Source: Macrostomum hystrix | Taxonomy: Eukaryota; Platyhelminthes; Macrostomidae | Direction of reading: 5' to 3' | Length of the DNA stretch: 64,000 bases | NCBI GenBank assembly: GCA_950097015.1 | Contig: CATNEN010000001.1 | Coordinates: 16,806,501 to 16,870,500, forward strand | Shown here: positions 37,966 through 48,323 of the stretch, piece after piece | How positions within the stretch are numbered: position 1 is the first letter of the stretch | How the letters are laid out: the number at the start of each line of letters is the position of its first letter | The notes under the pieces: generated by a model | Told to the model about the DNA's origin: nothing | Database searches by the model: none | What the model saw: the letters and a program-made list of their open reading frames with translations, nothing else | Made by a program: the position numbers and the translations under genes

Positions 37966-38638
37966 ATTGCATACGACGTACAAAACGCAGCCTATAAGTG
38001 TCCCTGTACTCTAACTTAATACGCGAGTTATAAGATCTTCTAGCTTGTAGTAGAAGTGATGAGTACTCGATTTATTTCAGTTATTTTACGCATATTTTGT
38101 TTAAACAGTCTCTTTCGGTAAATGGGTAAATGAAGTGAAAAAACAAAACTTTTTTGGGTCTGTGAATAGCAGATCTTTGTTTAGAATGACAAAGCTAAGT
38201 AAGATTCAATCTTCGGTATTTCAGTGACAATAAATCTGATAAATATTGGCCTATAGGAAGTTTCGTATTTGAAACAAAAATCGATGCGAAATTTTGGCAA
38301 TCAGAGAAGCTACTTGTATTTTAAAGCCTAAAAACTGGCCAGTCTTTGCCACTTCAGACTTGTTTACTCAACAGTACTGATCGGCCTCCATGAGGATAAG
38401 AATCAGATTGTTTTCGCTTAGCTCCAGCTCGAGGGCTTGAGTGATAGGTATTGACTTTTCTTATAAAAAAGCAAGCATAGCAAAATGTAGACTTGCGGCC
38501 AAAGCGGACTCGGAGGCAAACATTAGACGCCGATCAGGATCAGGTGAGTCAAGAGTCAAGGTGCTCGATAAAGAACTTTGCCTCTTTAAAAAGTTGCGGG
38601 TCCTTAGTCAATAAAAATATAAAATCACCTGAAAGTAG
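37966..38638. other. Intergenic region, no gene seen
   Basis: AT-rich sequence between the transporter and the first DEG/ENaC copy. Nothing is recognised except the TATA box listed next. Confidence 0.5.
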
Positions 38639-38647
38639 TATATAAAA
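38639..38647 (+). promoter_or_regulatory. TATA box upstream of the first DEG/ENaC copy
   Basis: TATATAAAA lies 54 bases before the ATG at 38701, a distance that fits a TATA-driven start with a short 5' UTR. It suggests that this now broken copy once had its own promoter. Confidence 0.45.
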
Positions 38648-38700
38648 AACTTTGAGGCTGAAATCTGCTAGAGAAATCTCCTAATCAGTTTGTATTGATC

Positions 38701-39995
38701 ATGGAGCAGGTGAAGAGTGCCTTGTCTGCGACAACGTCCCACGGCCTCCCACGGCTGGTGACGAACAAGCCAATCTACATTCGAGTTACCTGGCTGCTAT
38801 TTCTGTTCATGCTGTCTCTCTTTCTCAAAGGATTCGCCGAGTTTGTCGTCAAGCTGCTGGCACGTCAGGTGACATCTACGCTTGAAGTGAAGTCGGAGCC
38901 GTTCCAGTTTCCAGATATTTGCGTCTGCATTGAGAACGCCATCTCCGGAAGCTACTCATCGAATATCGATGCAAAATCAGCCCAGCTAATCAATGAGTAT
39001 CTGAGGAATGCCAGTATCACTCTACTGGCTTTTCAAGCTTCCAAAAAACGTGTCCATTGCGGAGATGCAGCAGCGAGAAAGGTATTTGAGCTACCTGTAT
39101 CGGCAGTCGATCCCATACAACTTGCTCGCTGACAATCTGGGCCACAGGGTTGAGCAGGGCGTCCTTAGCAGCGGCATTGTTTTCATGGACAACGGAGGAT
39201 TTCCCGACTACTCCGTAATTGAACCGACCAGCTTCTATCACCCGTCGCACCTGCTGTGCCTTAAATGGAGGCTGAACAGTACTATGCAGGGCAAGATTTC
39301 AAAAAGCAGCACTTCAACGGGTCTGGTGGTGACACTGCTGGTCGATGCAAACTCAACCGAGTTGCTGCCGATAGTCTACACGGGCGGACAGATGTCACTA
39401 CCAGTCTCCAACTGGACCATGCAGCCAAACGACTTCTTCGGGCCCGACCGAATGTCGGGCGTTCGAGTGTACCTGATCCCATCCGGGGAGTATCCGTCAG
39501 ACTTCGTCTCGTCCTTCTCACTCTTCCCAGGAATGCACCACAAGATTAAGATTAGTATGACTCAGCAGGTGCATAAGGAAGGTCAGTTTAACTGCCGTTC
39601 GGATATTCCTGAAGTCCAATCCTTACGACCAGACTCCGTAGTTTAAAGCGCAGGTGAATCTCTCCTGGGATGTGAATCCTCTACCTTGGCCGCTGGCTGG
39701 GAAAAAGTTTCTTTTCAACGTGACCGGACAGACAAACCTTCTCACCTCCATCGAGGACATCTTGCTCGACTATAGCTCAGTAGAGAGTGCTTTCGCAGTT
39801 GCCCAAGCACTCTGTGAACCGCAGCGACCTTGCGTCACTCGGGATTACAGCGTCAGCATCTCCAGCTCTGATTGGCCAACTCAAAGCTCTCTGATGCCCT
39901 TCATCAGAGCTTCAGTTCTGCCGATGTGGATGCTGGCCAAAGCAAAGTCAGCGGAAATGCGCTCACTGCATCTGTCGCGGCAAAGCCTTAATTAA
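38701..39995 (+). pseudogene. DEG/ENaC channel pseudogene, copy 1
   Basis: The start is intact, with the family HG motif (TSHGLPRL), TM1 and FPDICVC. A frameshift follows near 39040-39060, a second shift lies just before the NPYDQTP motif (about 39610), the Tyr-rich segment after it is deleted, and the last frame stops at 39995, before the pore and TM2. Compared with the intact copies at 46.0-56.3 kb it lacks about the last 100 residues. Intronless like its relatives. It cannot make a channel. Confidence 0.88.
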
Positions 39996-39999
39996 TTTT

Positions 40000-40360
40000 C
40001 TACTCTTTTTGGTTTCAGAATTTTGATCTATGTTTTTTGCACAGATCAGCTTTCTCTCATGAGATTAATATCTGAATTACAAATAGAACTGCTCTTGACA
40101 AGCTTGAGACAGAAGGGTTCTACAGTGCCACATCATGCCAATAGAGTAAGATATATTATTGGGCAAACAGCAGATTTGGGAACCTATTTATTAAAACAGC
40201 AGGGCAAACACTGTAGAGTTCCAATCATGTTTCTGAGGTACAGAGTTGATCCAGTTGATAGTTACTCAGTATAATCATGCTAATCGTTATCTTGAAAACT
40301 GTGAGCTCGCATTAATCGGAAAGTAGTTGATTGTAAGAGACACATGGGGCACATGGGCCG
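40000..40360. other. Spacer between pseudogene copy 1 and the gypsy remnant
   Basis: AT-rich sequence that does not match the DEG/ENaC copies or recognisable retrotransposon coding sequence. It may be part of the insertion or flanking DNA. Confidence 0.4.
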
Positions 40361-40364
40361 GAGT

Positions 40365-41832
40365 CATGGCAACGCTAGCGATCGACTCAACCACACCGAA
40401 TATGGAGGCGGACAAAGGATCGAAAATACAGCATTCGGTCTGGTGACTGGCGAGGGTGCACACAAGCAGAGGCAGCCTTTAAGAAAGTCGCGGAATGCCT
40501 GACTCTCGAGAATGGCCTGATCTACATGCGCCGCCGAGCATTCATTCCACCAAGGCTCAGACGAGAGGCCTTCGACGCAGTGCATGACACTCATACGGGT
40601 TCCAACGCAGCGCACAAGTTGCTTGCACAGACCTGTTGGTGGCCCGGCATGCAGAGAGATGTGGAGCAATTTGTTTCTCAATGCCGAACATGTACTCAGT
40701 TAAGACCTCGTCTGCAAAAAACTCGGGACACTTGGCCACCTGCCACCGCTCCATTTCAAAGAGTGCACATGGACTGGGCTTTTGTACCAGCCGTTGGCAA
40801 CATTCTCATCGTGGTTGATGCGTACTCGGGCTGGATAGAAGCTTTCCCCACAAAGGACAGATCAGCAGACAGTGTCATCAACTCGTTGCGAACAGTTTTT
40901 ACTCGCTTTGGTGTTCCGGAGCTGGTTGTTTCGGACAACGCAGCGGAGTTCACCTCGGCTCCACTATTGGCCTGGTTGGAAAGGAACGGTGCTCGTAAGA
41001 TGGAGAGCCCTCCATACTCCCCTCAATCTAATGGTGCAGCCGAGCGAGCCGTCCAGACAATCAAGAAGGCCTTGCAGGCATGGACCCAGCGTCTAACACA
41101 TGGCAGCTTTGTCGCTTTTTTGCAGAAGGCTCTGCTACATCATCGCAATTCTTCAACTTCACGCGGACGAACACCTGCCGAGCTCGTGCTAGGACGGCGA
41201 CTTCGAGTTCCGGTGGTCTCCACCTTCCAGCAGGGCGACCCGGTGCAGTTCAAGGCCAACGGCGACACCACCAGCTCTCGAGCTGAGTTCCTGATGTCGC
41301 AGGGGCGCAACACCTCCTGGCTACTGACGGGCGCCAAACTACAACTGGCCTCAAACAATCAATTCGGCCCGCTGGTTCCTGCCTCTGAGACCGATGAGGA
41401 GGAAGAAGCAGTTCACCAACAACCACAAGCCAATATGCCTGAGTTTCCCCCGGAGATCGCTCCGACAAGAAGAAGCACTAGGGTGAGGAATCCCCAAATC
41501 TCTTTGTGCCGTAGGCTCGGACTGAGTAAACCATGATCGCGTCATTTCACTGACTTTGCGAAGTCTATTAACTAGTTCTTAAAATTTGTTTGTTTGACTA
41601 GACGTTACCCATCGTCTTCCTTTGCAGATGGGGACATGTGGTAGTGGCTGCTAGCTAGAGCTAGCGTTGTTGCACTTTTCCCGATAATATCCTTGTAATG
41701 TCTATGGTCTCTAATTCTCAACCAGCTATAGGTTCCTAAGCTTTCGTTCCCAGCCTCTCACTTATGTTATAATCTGTTTTGCTTGAATAAACGCTATGCT
41801 ACGTACGCAACGTTAACGCCAAAGCACCAACA
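40365..41832 (+). mobile_element. Ty3/gypsy-type LTR retrotransposon remnant (integrase plus 3' LTR)
   Basis: Only the 3' part of an element remains: the end of a pol frame with integrase, a short C-terminal region and then a likely 3' LTR. The LTR starts TGTGGTAGTGG at 41637 after the purine-rich GATGGGGACA, contains AATAAA at 41786 and may end at ..ACCAACA near 41832. No gag, protease, reverse transcriptase or 5' LTR is seen. DEG/ENaC pseudogene copy 2 begins about 60 bp further on. Confidence 0.72.
40526..41536 (+). CDS. Retrotransposon integrase fragment (Ty3/gypsy type)
   Basis: 336 codons from an ATG at 40526. The same frame is open upstream to about 40440, so this ATG is internal to a former polyprotein. 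An H2C2 zinc-binding domain (HDTHTG...CRTCTQ) is followed by the catalytic core with its D-D-E residues in place (HMDW, VVSDN, NGAAERA) and a diverged C-terminal domain. Integrase inserts element cDNA into the host genome. With the rest of the element missing it is probably non-functional, although this frame has no stop. Confidence 0.82.
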   Translation: MRRRAFIPPRLRREAFDAVHDTHTGSNAAHKLLAQTCWWPGMQRDVEQFVSQCRTCTQLRPRLQKTRDTWPPATAPFQRVHMDWAFVPAVGNILIVVDAYSGWIEAFPTKDRSADSVINSLRTVFTRFGVPELVVSDNAAEFTSAPLLAWLERNGARKMESPPYSPQSNGAAERAVQTIKKALQAWTQRLTHGSFVAFLQKALLHHRNSSTSRGRTPAELVLGRRLRVPVVSTFQQGDPVQFKANGDTTSSRAEFLMSQGRNTSWLLTGAKLQLASNNQFGPLVPASETDEEEEAVHQQPQANMPEFPPEIAPTRRSTRVRNPQISLCRRLGLSKP

Positions 41833-41894
41833 GCTTCATCCAAACTACGACATCCAAATCCAAACTACCCTTAGTCTACTCTAACTTCAATTTG

Positions 41895-42760
41895 TTTTCA
41901 GTTTCTGAATGGTTTTTATCTCTTAGAGACTACCATGAGCCGGACAGGAGCGCAGGTGGGCGCGTGTTTCTCATCCGTCTGAGTTCGTCAACTCCTTCAT
42001 CCTCTGAAGTGCCACAAGTCCCGGCAAGTGCCACAGCGTCGAGATTGGAATGCTCCAGCAGGTGTACACGCCCGGTCAGTTTGAATGCCAGGACGAGCCA
42101 CCGGATGTGCAGTTTGTGAACCCGTACGATGAGACACCGTACAACCACACATACAGATACTCCCACTGCTACTACATGTTATACCATGGTGTGATCCAGG
42201 AACTGTACAACATCTCTAGTGATGTCATCCCGTTGCCCTGGCCCTTCAGAGGCAAAGGGTTCGCATTTAATTTGACAGCTAAGCCTAACTTTGTCTCAAT
42301 AAGGATGAATAAATCTGACCTACCTTGATTATGTGGCGGAGAAGCTATTGAAGATTCATGACAATTGCCTGCTGCAACAGCCGTGCGAAAGTCTTCAGTA
42401 CAGAGTCAGCACCTCCAGTGCCGACTGGCCAATGCAGAGCTCTCTTGAGCAGTTCATCAACAGCTCAGTGAGGCTGGCGTGGGTGGATGCAGGCGAAGGC
42501 CAAGAACCTGAGCGTGCCGGCTCTTGACTTTCTGCTCACTGGCAACAAACCCAGCGTGGCTGCTTACGTGCGTAGCAACTTACTCAAAATGCAGTTCCGG
42601 CCGCAGTGCAGCCACGGCGATAGGGTCGTATTTTCAAGGTACTATAAGCTGCCGAACTTCGTGGCCGATATCGGGGCACAATAGGTATCTACCTTAGCAT
42701 GTCGTTGCTGTGTGAGTTGCATGAACTGATGTATGTCTTTATCGTCGCTTACATTGTAAG
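41895..42760 (+). pseudogene. DEG/ENaC channel pseudogene, copy 2 (5'-truncated)
   Basis: Starts within the extracellular domain (VSEWFLSLRDYHEPDRSAG) and continues through NPYDETPYNHTYR, PLPWPFRGK and ADIG.. to a recognisable but frameshifted TM2 remnant near 42744. There are at least four frame breaks (near 41975, 42035, 42330-42490 and 42680). The 41930-42170 stretch is nearly identical to 55490-55735 of copy 6, so it is a recent partial copy or conversion product of that gene. Confidence 0.87.
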
Positions 42761-42834
42761 AAAAGCGTCCCGAGCTTCTTATTAAAAGTAGCAATGTAAT
42801 ATCAATAATACTAATGACAATAAGAATCATAATT

Positions 42835-43130
42835 GATAACACCTGCTCCATTCGGGTCAGATGTGCAGCCGACAGCGCAGACGCATCTGAAGGCTGCGCA
42901 CGGCTGTTCGGTCAATGGACTGGGGGGACGCCACACACACACCCACACCCGCCACTGGTACCCATTCAGCTGATGGGTGAACTGATGAATGAACTGAAGA
43001 AATGCGGAGTCAATTGTCTTGCTAAAAGGCAAAATGTTTTTGCAGTGGTGTCGAGAATCGAACCACCGACCTTCTAGTCGTGAGTCCGACGCTTTAACCT
43101 CAATGGTAAGTTGTGTATGCGGTTGCCGAG
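42835..43130 (-). mobile_element. SINE family 2, near full-length copy
   Basis: Minus-strand copy of the element at 63.37-63.66 kb. The head (about 43120 downward) contains GTCGGACTCACGACTAGAAGG and the B box GGTTCGATTC. The body contains GCAAGAC, ATGGGTACCAG and GTCCATTGACC, and it ends with CAGATGTGACCCGAATGGAG. No coding capacity. Confidence 0.75.
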
Positions 43131-43133
43131 ATA

Positions 43134-43150
43134 GACAATAAGAAATTGTC
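43134..43150. repeat. Short inverted repeat (hairpin)
   Basis: GACAAT-AAGAA-ATTGTC: six-base perfect arms around a five-base loop, about 60 bp upstream of the 32-bp palindrome and the Crypton-type ORF. Confidence 0.6.
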
Positions 43151-43206
43151 ACGAGTGGCGAACAACATTGACAAACGCACCCGACAAGATTTCCTCCGTT
43201 GCACAA

Positions 43207-43238
43207 ACCGTCATTGAGCAACGTTGCTCAATGACGGT
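43207..43238. repeat. Perfect 32-bp palindrome next to a TATA box
   Basis: Each arm is ACCGTCATTGAGCAAC, with no spacer and no mismatch. The last base overlaps TATAAAAA (43238-43245), and the first in-frame ATG of the recombinase ORF lies at 43332. It could be a recombinase or regulator binding site, or a terminus of the element. Confidence 0.9.
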
Positions 43239-43331
43239 ATAAAAATAGCTCTACTTGTTCGTGAGGATTGGCTGGGCAGAGGAGAAGGATGGACCATAGA
43301 CAAAAAAACATTGGCTAAAGCTGACGGAAGG

Positions 43332-44819
43332 ATGGAAGGAAGGAAGGAAGGCAAGAGTAGAAGCCCCAAGCCTGAACAGTCTGAACCACCAGTGAGCGCC
43401 TTAAACTTGCAAATGATAAATTGGGCTAATCTACCGGTTGACGCCTTAAACGGTGTCACCGCACCAGAGTTGCGACTCTTGACGCATCTAAGTTCGGCCG
43501 ATCATAGGGACGACGACGACCTTTCTCGTTTCATAGCCTACCTGGAAGATCCCGGGCAGAATGACGACGACATTCTGGGCGTCATCCTACCGGAGGTGGG
43601 ACCCGACGGTGTTCCGAAAGTTGGAGCGGAGAAGGAGATGGACGAAGCGGAGGTGCAATCGTTGCCAAAGACGACCAGAGAGCAAATGACACAGTATGGT
43701 CAGCAGTTTGTTGACTTCATGGCCAGTGTCGGGCATGCGACCGAACGGCTCAGGAGCATGGAATCATCTGAGATTAACGAATACCTTCGACTATTCTACT
43801 TTCGTTTGCGCAAGGCTAATGGCGAACTGTATTCTCCGGCAACCTTGGTGTGTATCCGCGCGGGTATTCAGCGGTACTTCCGACATATCCTTCAACGGAA
43901 CCTCGATCTGGTGGGCGCGCCTGAGTTTGCTAAGTCCAACAGGATGCTGCGGGTGAAAGTGCGCGATTGGAACAACGCTGGTGGCGCGGTGAAGCACTTT
44001 GAGCCTATCGAGGAGGCGGACCTGGCGAAACTCCATAAGTATTTCGATCGCACCACCGGGGAGAAGCTGCAAGATGAAGTACTCTTTACACTTCTGTACA
44101 TCCTTGGTGAACGCGGCCAAGAACATCTGAAGGCACTACGGAGACGGCAGCTACTCATCGCCAAGGAGGATGCCGATGGTAACGCCTACATGGAGCTTCC
44201 GCCGTTGTCCACCAAGAACCAGAGTGCCGATCCTGTCAGGGCGAAGGGATACGTACCGAAGCAGGCGCGGATTTATGGCAAACAGCTGGAGCTGCTACAG
44301 CTATACGGCGCAACCCTGCCAGCTGAGACGAAGGATGACACCTTCTTTCCCCGGCCAATGCCCAACAAGGACGGTCAGGTCGTGTATTCGGCGAAGCAGA
44401 CGCGCGGGATCAACTGGCTGGGCTCCCTGATGCAGCGCCTCAGTCAGGTCTGCACATTGTCTAAGCGGTACACCAATCATTGCATCCGCGTGACGCGGAT
44501 CGCAGATCTGCGGGACGCCGGATTCACCATCAATGACATCATGAGCATCACGGGCCAGCAGAGTGAGGCGACCGTGCGACGGTACCTGTCACGCAAGCGA
44601 GATCGCACGATGAGGGATCTGGCAACGTCTGTGAGCGACGCACTGGTCCGGCATGTGGAGGGCGAATCGGAGCCCGCCCCACGGGTGGTGTCAAGTGCGA
44701 CTAGCAACGTGAGCAACAGAGCCGTCAGCGTTACGGGCCGCAACTACGCTGCGGTATTTGGTGACTGCAGTTTCACCAACTGCACTTTCACGATCGGACC
44801 GCCCCAGGAGCCCCACTGA
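43332..44819 (+). CDS. Crypton-type tyrosine recombinase
   Basis: An uninterrupted frame of 495 codons from the ATG at 43332. The frame is open further upstream, but only with non-ATG starts. An acidic N-terminal region is followed by an SPATLVCIRAGIQRYF block like the SAM-like core-binding domain of Crypton and DUF3504 proteins, then the catalytic half: Arg in LGERGQEHLKALRRRQ, a Lys region (STKNQ), H-x-x-R (HCIR, His codon 44478) and Tyr in VRRYL (codon 44583). The usual His/Trp before the Tyr reads Gln (ITGQQS). Cryptons move by tyrosine-recombinase-mediated DNA recombination and encode no transposase or reverse transcriptase. AATAAA follows at 44938. The GC-richer coding sequence differs from the AT-rich flanks. 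The lack of stops suggests recent activity. Confidence 0.75.
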   Translation: MEGRKEGKSRSPKPEQSEPPVSALNLQMINWANLPVDALNGVTAPELRLLTHLSSADHRDDDDLSRFIAYLEDPGQNDDDILGVILPEVGPDGVPKVGAEKEMDEAEVQSLPKTTREQMTQYGQQFVDFMASVGHATERLRSMESSEINEYLRLFYFRLRKANGELYSPATLVCIRAGIQRYFRHILQRNLDLVGAPEFAKSNRMLRVKVRDWNNAGGAVKHFEPIEEADLAKLHKYFDRTTGEKLQDEVLFTLLYILGERGQEHLKALRRRQLLIAKEDADGNAYMELPPLSTKNQSADPVRAKGYVPKQARIYGKQLELLQLYGATLPAETKDDTFFPRPMPNKDGQVVYSAKQTRGINWLGSLMQRLSQVCTLSKRYTNHCIRVTRIADLRDAGFTINDIMSITGQQSEATVRRYLSRKRDRTMRDLATSVSDALVRHVEGESEPAPRVVSSATSNVSNRAVSVTGRNYAAVFGDCSFTNCTFTIGPPQEPH

Positions 44820-45957
44820 GCATCTGCATCTGTATTTTGACAATGGACAGAGGGAGTGCAGCACATGCTGCTGTCAGTTGCGTTACTGTTTCAATTGCGC
44901 TAATTGTTTCAAATCGTTTCAACTCGTTTTTGCCTAAAATAAAGTCAAAAAGGCCAATCTGTTTGGCGTGGCCTGGCGTGGCCATAGACATCCGTCTACC
45001 GTTGAACAATCATGATTATTGGGTCTGAGTGGGGAAGTTGGTCAATGACACAACCCCTTGTTGCCTAGCGAGTAGCGACCGCCGAAGAACTAAATGTGGG
45101 AATCCCTGACGAGCAACACAGAAGGGCAGAACGACAGAGGCAACTGTTGTTAGCGGGTCCCTTGTAGGGAGAAAGACAGAAAGAAGGCAGCGAGAACCAC
45201 GAAAGAATCTTACAGCCCTAGAGAGGGCAACGAAAGACAAGTACTCGTATATTTAATTAAACTAATTTGACACACGAGGATCAGCGACTTTTTTAGTTTT
45301 TGTGGCTAAAAGGGGCTAAAACTTCGAAAAAACTTGGAAGAAAACGCAAGACAGGTGAATCGAAATGCGACACTCAGGTGATGTACCCAACCCCACTGCC
45401 ACGAAATTAAGGCAGCGACGGTCCGTGGCTCTGCTAACTGCGATTGGCCAGTCAATATCCACGAATATTCTTGAAGTTCTAGAAGTAATTTTTAGCCCAC
45501 TGACTTACTTAGTTGAAAGTGCCAATATTTTGACAAAAAAACTCTCCTGGACTTTTAACATAAGGACTCGATGAACTAAAACTGGCAAAGTCACTGAGTG
45601 TGTGGCTCGCATTGTTTGCAGAAAATTTTCCAACAAATCTGGACCGGTCGCATCCGGCTCAGCAGCAGCCCGGTTTGTTTTCTCATCCCTAGTTGCTTGG
45701 CACTAATCCGGTTGTAGGACAATAGACTTCCCCGTAGCCAAGCCAGGGCAATATAATCCATCCATATAAATATCTGTTTGGATTGCATAAATCAGCGTTT
45801 CCATGCAAAAGCCTAGCAATAAAGCTTGCTCATAATTGATGGTACTCAAGTATAGTCGCCACCCATTGAGCAAACATTGTTAGGCAGAGTGCCCGTTGAT
45901 TTTCCCATTGATTTTCCCATTGGGTCGTGATGATGGCCATGGTTGTGGGCTTGTGCG
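44820..45957. other. Region between the Crypton ORF and the DEG/ENaC gene at 46.0 kb
   Basis: 1.1 kb. It holds the presumed Crypton 3' end (AATAAA at 44938, a GTTTGGCGTGGCCTGGCGTG duplication and CCATAGACA at 44982). The rest shows no gene. Confidence 0.45.
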
Positions 45958-45964
45958 TATAAAG
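45958..45964 (+). promoter_or_regulatory. TATA box of the DEG/ENaC gene at 46.0 kb
   Basis: TATAAAG lies 35 bases before an ATG at 45993 and 86 bases before the ATG at 46044. Transcription about 30 bases downstream would start almost at the first ATG, which favours 46044 as the real start. Confidence 0.45.
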
Positions 45965-46043
45965 TTGACAACCGAAAGTAGAAAAACTACCCATGAGAAA
46001 ACGAAGCAGCACTTTCAGGACATTTTTCATCGACCTGTCAGCC

Positions 46044-47696
46044 ATGCATCACGTTAAAGCGGCGCTGGAATCGACTACCTGCCACGGACCACCACGCATG
46101 GTCACTGGCAAACCAATCTATGTTCGTCTCGCTTGGCTAGCCGTGTTTTGCGTGTGTCTGTCATTTTTTCTCAAAGGATTCGTCGAGTTTGTGGGAAAAC
46201 TGCAGTCGAATCCCGTAACTAATAGCCAGGATGTGAATGCTGTGGACTTCCAGTTTCCAGACGTGTACACATGCTTTGAGAATCCGATATCGGGAAGTTA
46301 CTCGGCAAATATCGATGCCTCATCGGCTGCGGAGATCAATAAACAGTTGAACAAAACCATGAGCACTCTATGGGAATATGCCAGTACGAAACCAGCGATT
46401 GAAAGTGCCTATACTGCTCGGCTTCTGTCATTTACTCAGCCCCAGTCTTTGAAATACCAATTGCTGGTTGATACTCTAGCACACAAGTTAGAGCAGAATA
46501 TCATTATTGGCGGATTAGTGTTTAAAGACGCAAGTGGAGTACTTCACTATGAGGTTATGCAGCTGTCGAGTTTCTACCACCCGAATTATCTGCGTTGCGC
46601 CAAATGGGTGCTTGACTCAAAGCAGACGGAAAACCTAAAGAAAAGCGGCACAAGCGGTGGTCTGCTTCTCAATGTGCTGCTGGACTTGAATTCGTCCTTC
46701 ATTCCAGCCAACGGAGCGCAGATAAGCGAGTCTGTCTACGCGCTCGATTTTCCTATGCCAGTGTCAGAGTGGCCGCTCTCTTCCAAGGACATCCTGTCCA
46801 CGGATCGGGCCGCGGGACTGCGGGTGTATCTGTCACCACCGGGCGAATATCCCACAGAATTTGGAACATCGTTCTTGCTTAGCCCTGGAAAATTCCACTT
46901 GGTAGAGCTTGCAATGACTCAGCAGGTGTACAAGGCTGGACAATTCGACTGTGCCAATGACATCCCGGCTGTACAGTTCCTGAATCCGTACGAAAGGACC
47001 CCGTACAACTATTCGTACAGCTATTCGTACTGCTTCTATCACGAATACCAAAAACTATACCAGAAATGGCTCAATGTGTCGGGAGACACCACCCCAATGC
47101 CCTGGGAGCTCAGAGGCAAAGAGTTCATGTTTAATTTGACTTCATGGCCTAACCTTATCTCTATTCTTAAAGAGCCGACGGTTTTTTCTCGAGTGGAAGA
47201 CATTCAGCAACGAGCAGCCTCCGTGTGTGATTTGAAACGACCCTGCAGCACCTTGCAGTACAGCGTCAGCATCTCTAGTAGCGATTGGCCAACCGAGAGC
47301 TCGCTTGTTCCTTTCCTGAGCACCTCCGTCAGGGAGTCGTGGATGAAGGCCAATAAAATGAACCTCAGCGTGCCTGTGCTGGACTTTCTCATGACGGGAA
47401 ACGCATCCAGTGTGGCATCCTATCTGCGTCACAACCTTTTAAAAATCTTCTTCAAGCCGAAGAGCACAACCAGTGACAAGGTGACCTTCTCGAGGGACTA
47501 TGGCGCGTCCAACTTTATTTCCGACGTTGGCGGAATAATGGGCATCTATCTGGGCATGTCGATTCTAACTCTGTGCGAATTTCTAGAGCTTATCTACGAC
47601 CTGGCAAGTCATGCGCACTCGAGACGGCGTAAAAGACAACCAACTGTGTCTGTGCTGACACCAGCGACTTCTGAGCAAAGCAAGACTTCTGACTAA
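46044..47696 (+). CDS. DEG/ENaC family sodium channel subunit, copy 3
   Basis: 550 aa, one exon. A 17-codon N-terminal extension from 45993 is possible, but the paralogues align from 46044 (MHHVKAALES versus MQQVKIALSL). HG gating motif at residues 14-15 (CHGPPR; the other copies have HGLP), TM1 about 28-50, FPDVYTC at the start of the extracellular domain, a large extracellular domain with NPYERTPYNYSYSYSYCFY, then FISDVGGIMGIYLGMSILTL, which combines the pre-TM2 region and a G-x-S selectivity filter (GMS). The cytoplasmic tail is basic and Ser/Thr-rich. DEG/ENaC subunits form trimeric, usually amiloride-sensitive sodium channels at the plasma membrane. The gating stimulus cannot be read from the sequence. 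Confidence 0.9.
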   Translation: MHHVKAALESTTCHGPPRMVTGKPIYVRLAWLAVFCVCLSFFLKGFVEFVGKLQSNPVTNSQDVNAVDFQFPDVYTCFENPISGSYSANIDASSAAEINKQLNKTMSTLWEYASTKPAIESAYTARLLSFTQPQSLKYQLLVDTLAHKLEQNIIIGGLVFKDASGVLHYEVMQLSSFYHPNYLRCAKWVLDSKQTENLKKSGTSGGLLLNVLLDLNSSFIPANGAQISESVYALDFPMPVSEWPLSSKDILSTDRAAGLRVYLSPPGEYPTEFGTSFLLSPGKFHLVELAMTQQVYKAGQFDCANDIPAVQFLNPYERTPYNYSYSYSYCFYHEYQKLYQKWLNVSGDTTPMPWELRGKEFMFNLTSWPNLISILKEPTVFSRVEDIQQRAASVCDLKRPCSTLQYSVSISSSDWPTESSLVPFLSTSVRESWMKANKMNLSVPVLDFLMTGNASSVASYLRHNLLKIFFKPKSTTSDKVTFSRDYGASNFISDVGGIMGIYLGMSILTLCEFLELIYDLASHAHSRRRKRQPTVSVLTPATSEQSKTSD

Positions 47697-48323
47697 AAAG
47701 GACGATGCTTTAACATCAAATTTAGCTTGGACTTTTATTCAGGACGCAAATATTTTCTTATTTATCAAATTACGATCCTGGTAGCAAACCTGAACGGGAA
47801 GAATGTCAAGCATTCTTTGTTTTATCGATCGCACTGACGACATAATAACGGAGCCACGCGTTGTGCAGCATGACTAAATTAGAAAACTGCACATTTCAGA
47901 CAAATAATTGCGTCTTATTTTATTTGCTTACATAATATTGCCAAAATTAAATATTCATAAAGTATCAAAATTGAAAGCAATACATTTGAAGGTCGCCATA
48001 GGCGTGGTGTGGAAGTTAGGAATTTTCAATACAAAAGGGGAATCCGTACTTTAGCCACTAAATGAGAAGACCTTTGGGGATTTCTGTCAGCCATTTTAAA
48101 GAGCCAAAACATAAAAACGTTAGCTTGTTGCAGAGGCTCATAGCTCGTACCAAACTGAAACACGATCTTAGCTAATGGATATCTCAGAAAATCAACTGTT
48201 CTACCTGACTATTTTCCGGGCACTTCTTCCTCACCAAGGTGGGTAAGTCCTGATATTTTTCGAAAATAAAAGCCAAAGTAAACGAGAGACTCCAATATTC
48301 TCCAATACTCCTAACGCTTAAAA
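47697..48323. other. Intergenic, no gene seen
   Basis: AT-rich spacer after DEG/ENaC copy 3. No feature recognised. Confidence 0.5.

Noticed and set aside
38701-42760. One DEG/ENaC gene split by the gypsy insertion
   Set aside because: The two flanking pieces overlap in the part of the protein they cover (both contain the region from about VS.W..... to the SSxDWP segment), so they are separate copies.
43224-43331. Extended N-terminus of the Crypton ORF
   Set aside because: The frame is open, but the codon at 43224 is TTG inside the palindrome. The first ATG is at 43332, past a TATA box.
45993-46043. Upstream ATG as start of DEG/ENaC copy 3
   Set aside because: All paralogues align from the second ATG (46044), and the TATA box at 45958 would place the transcript start almost on the first ATG.
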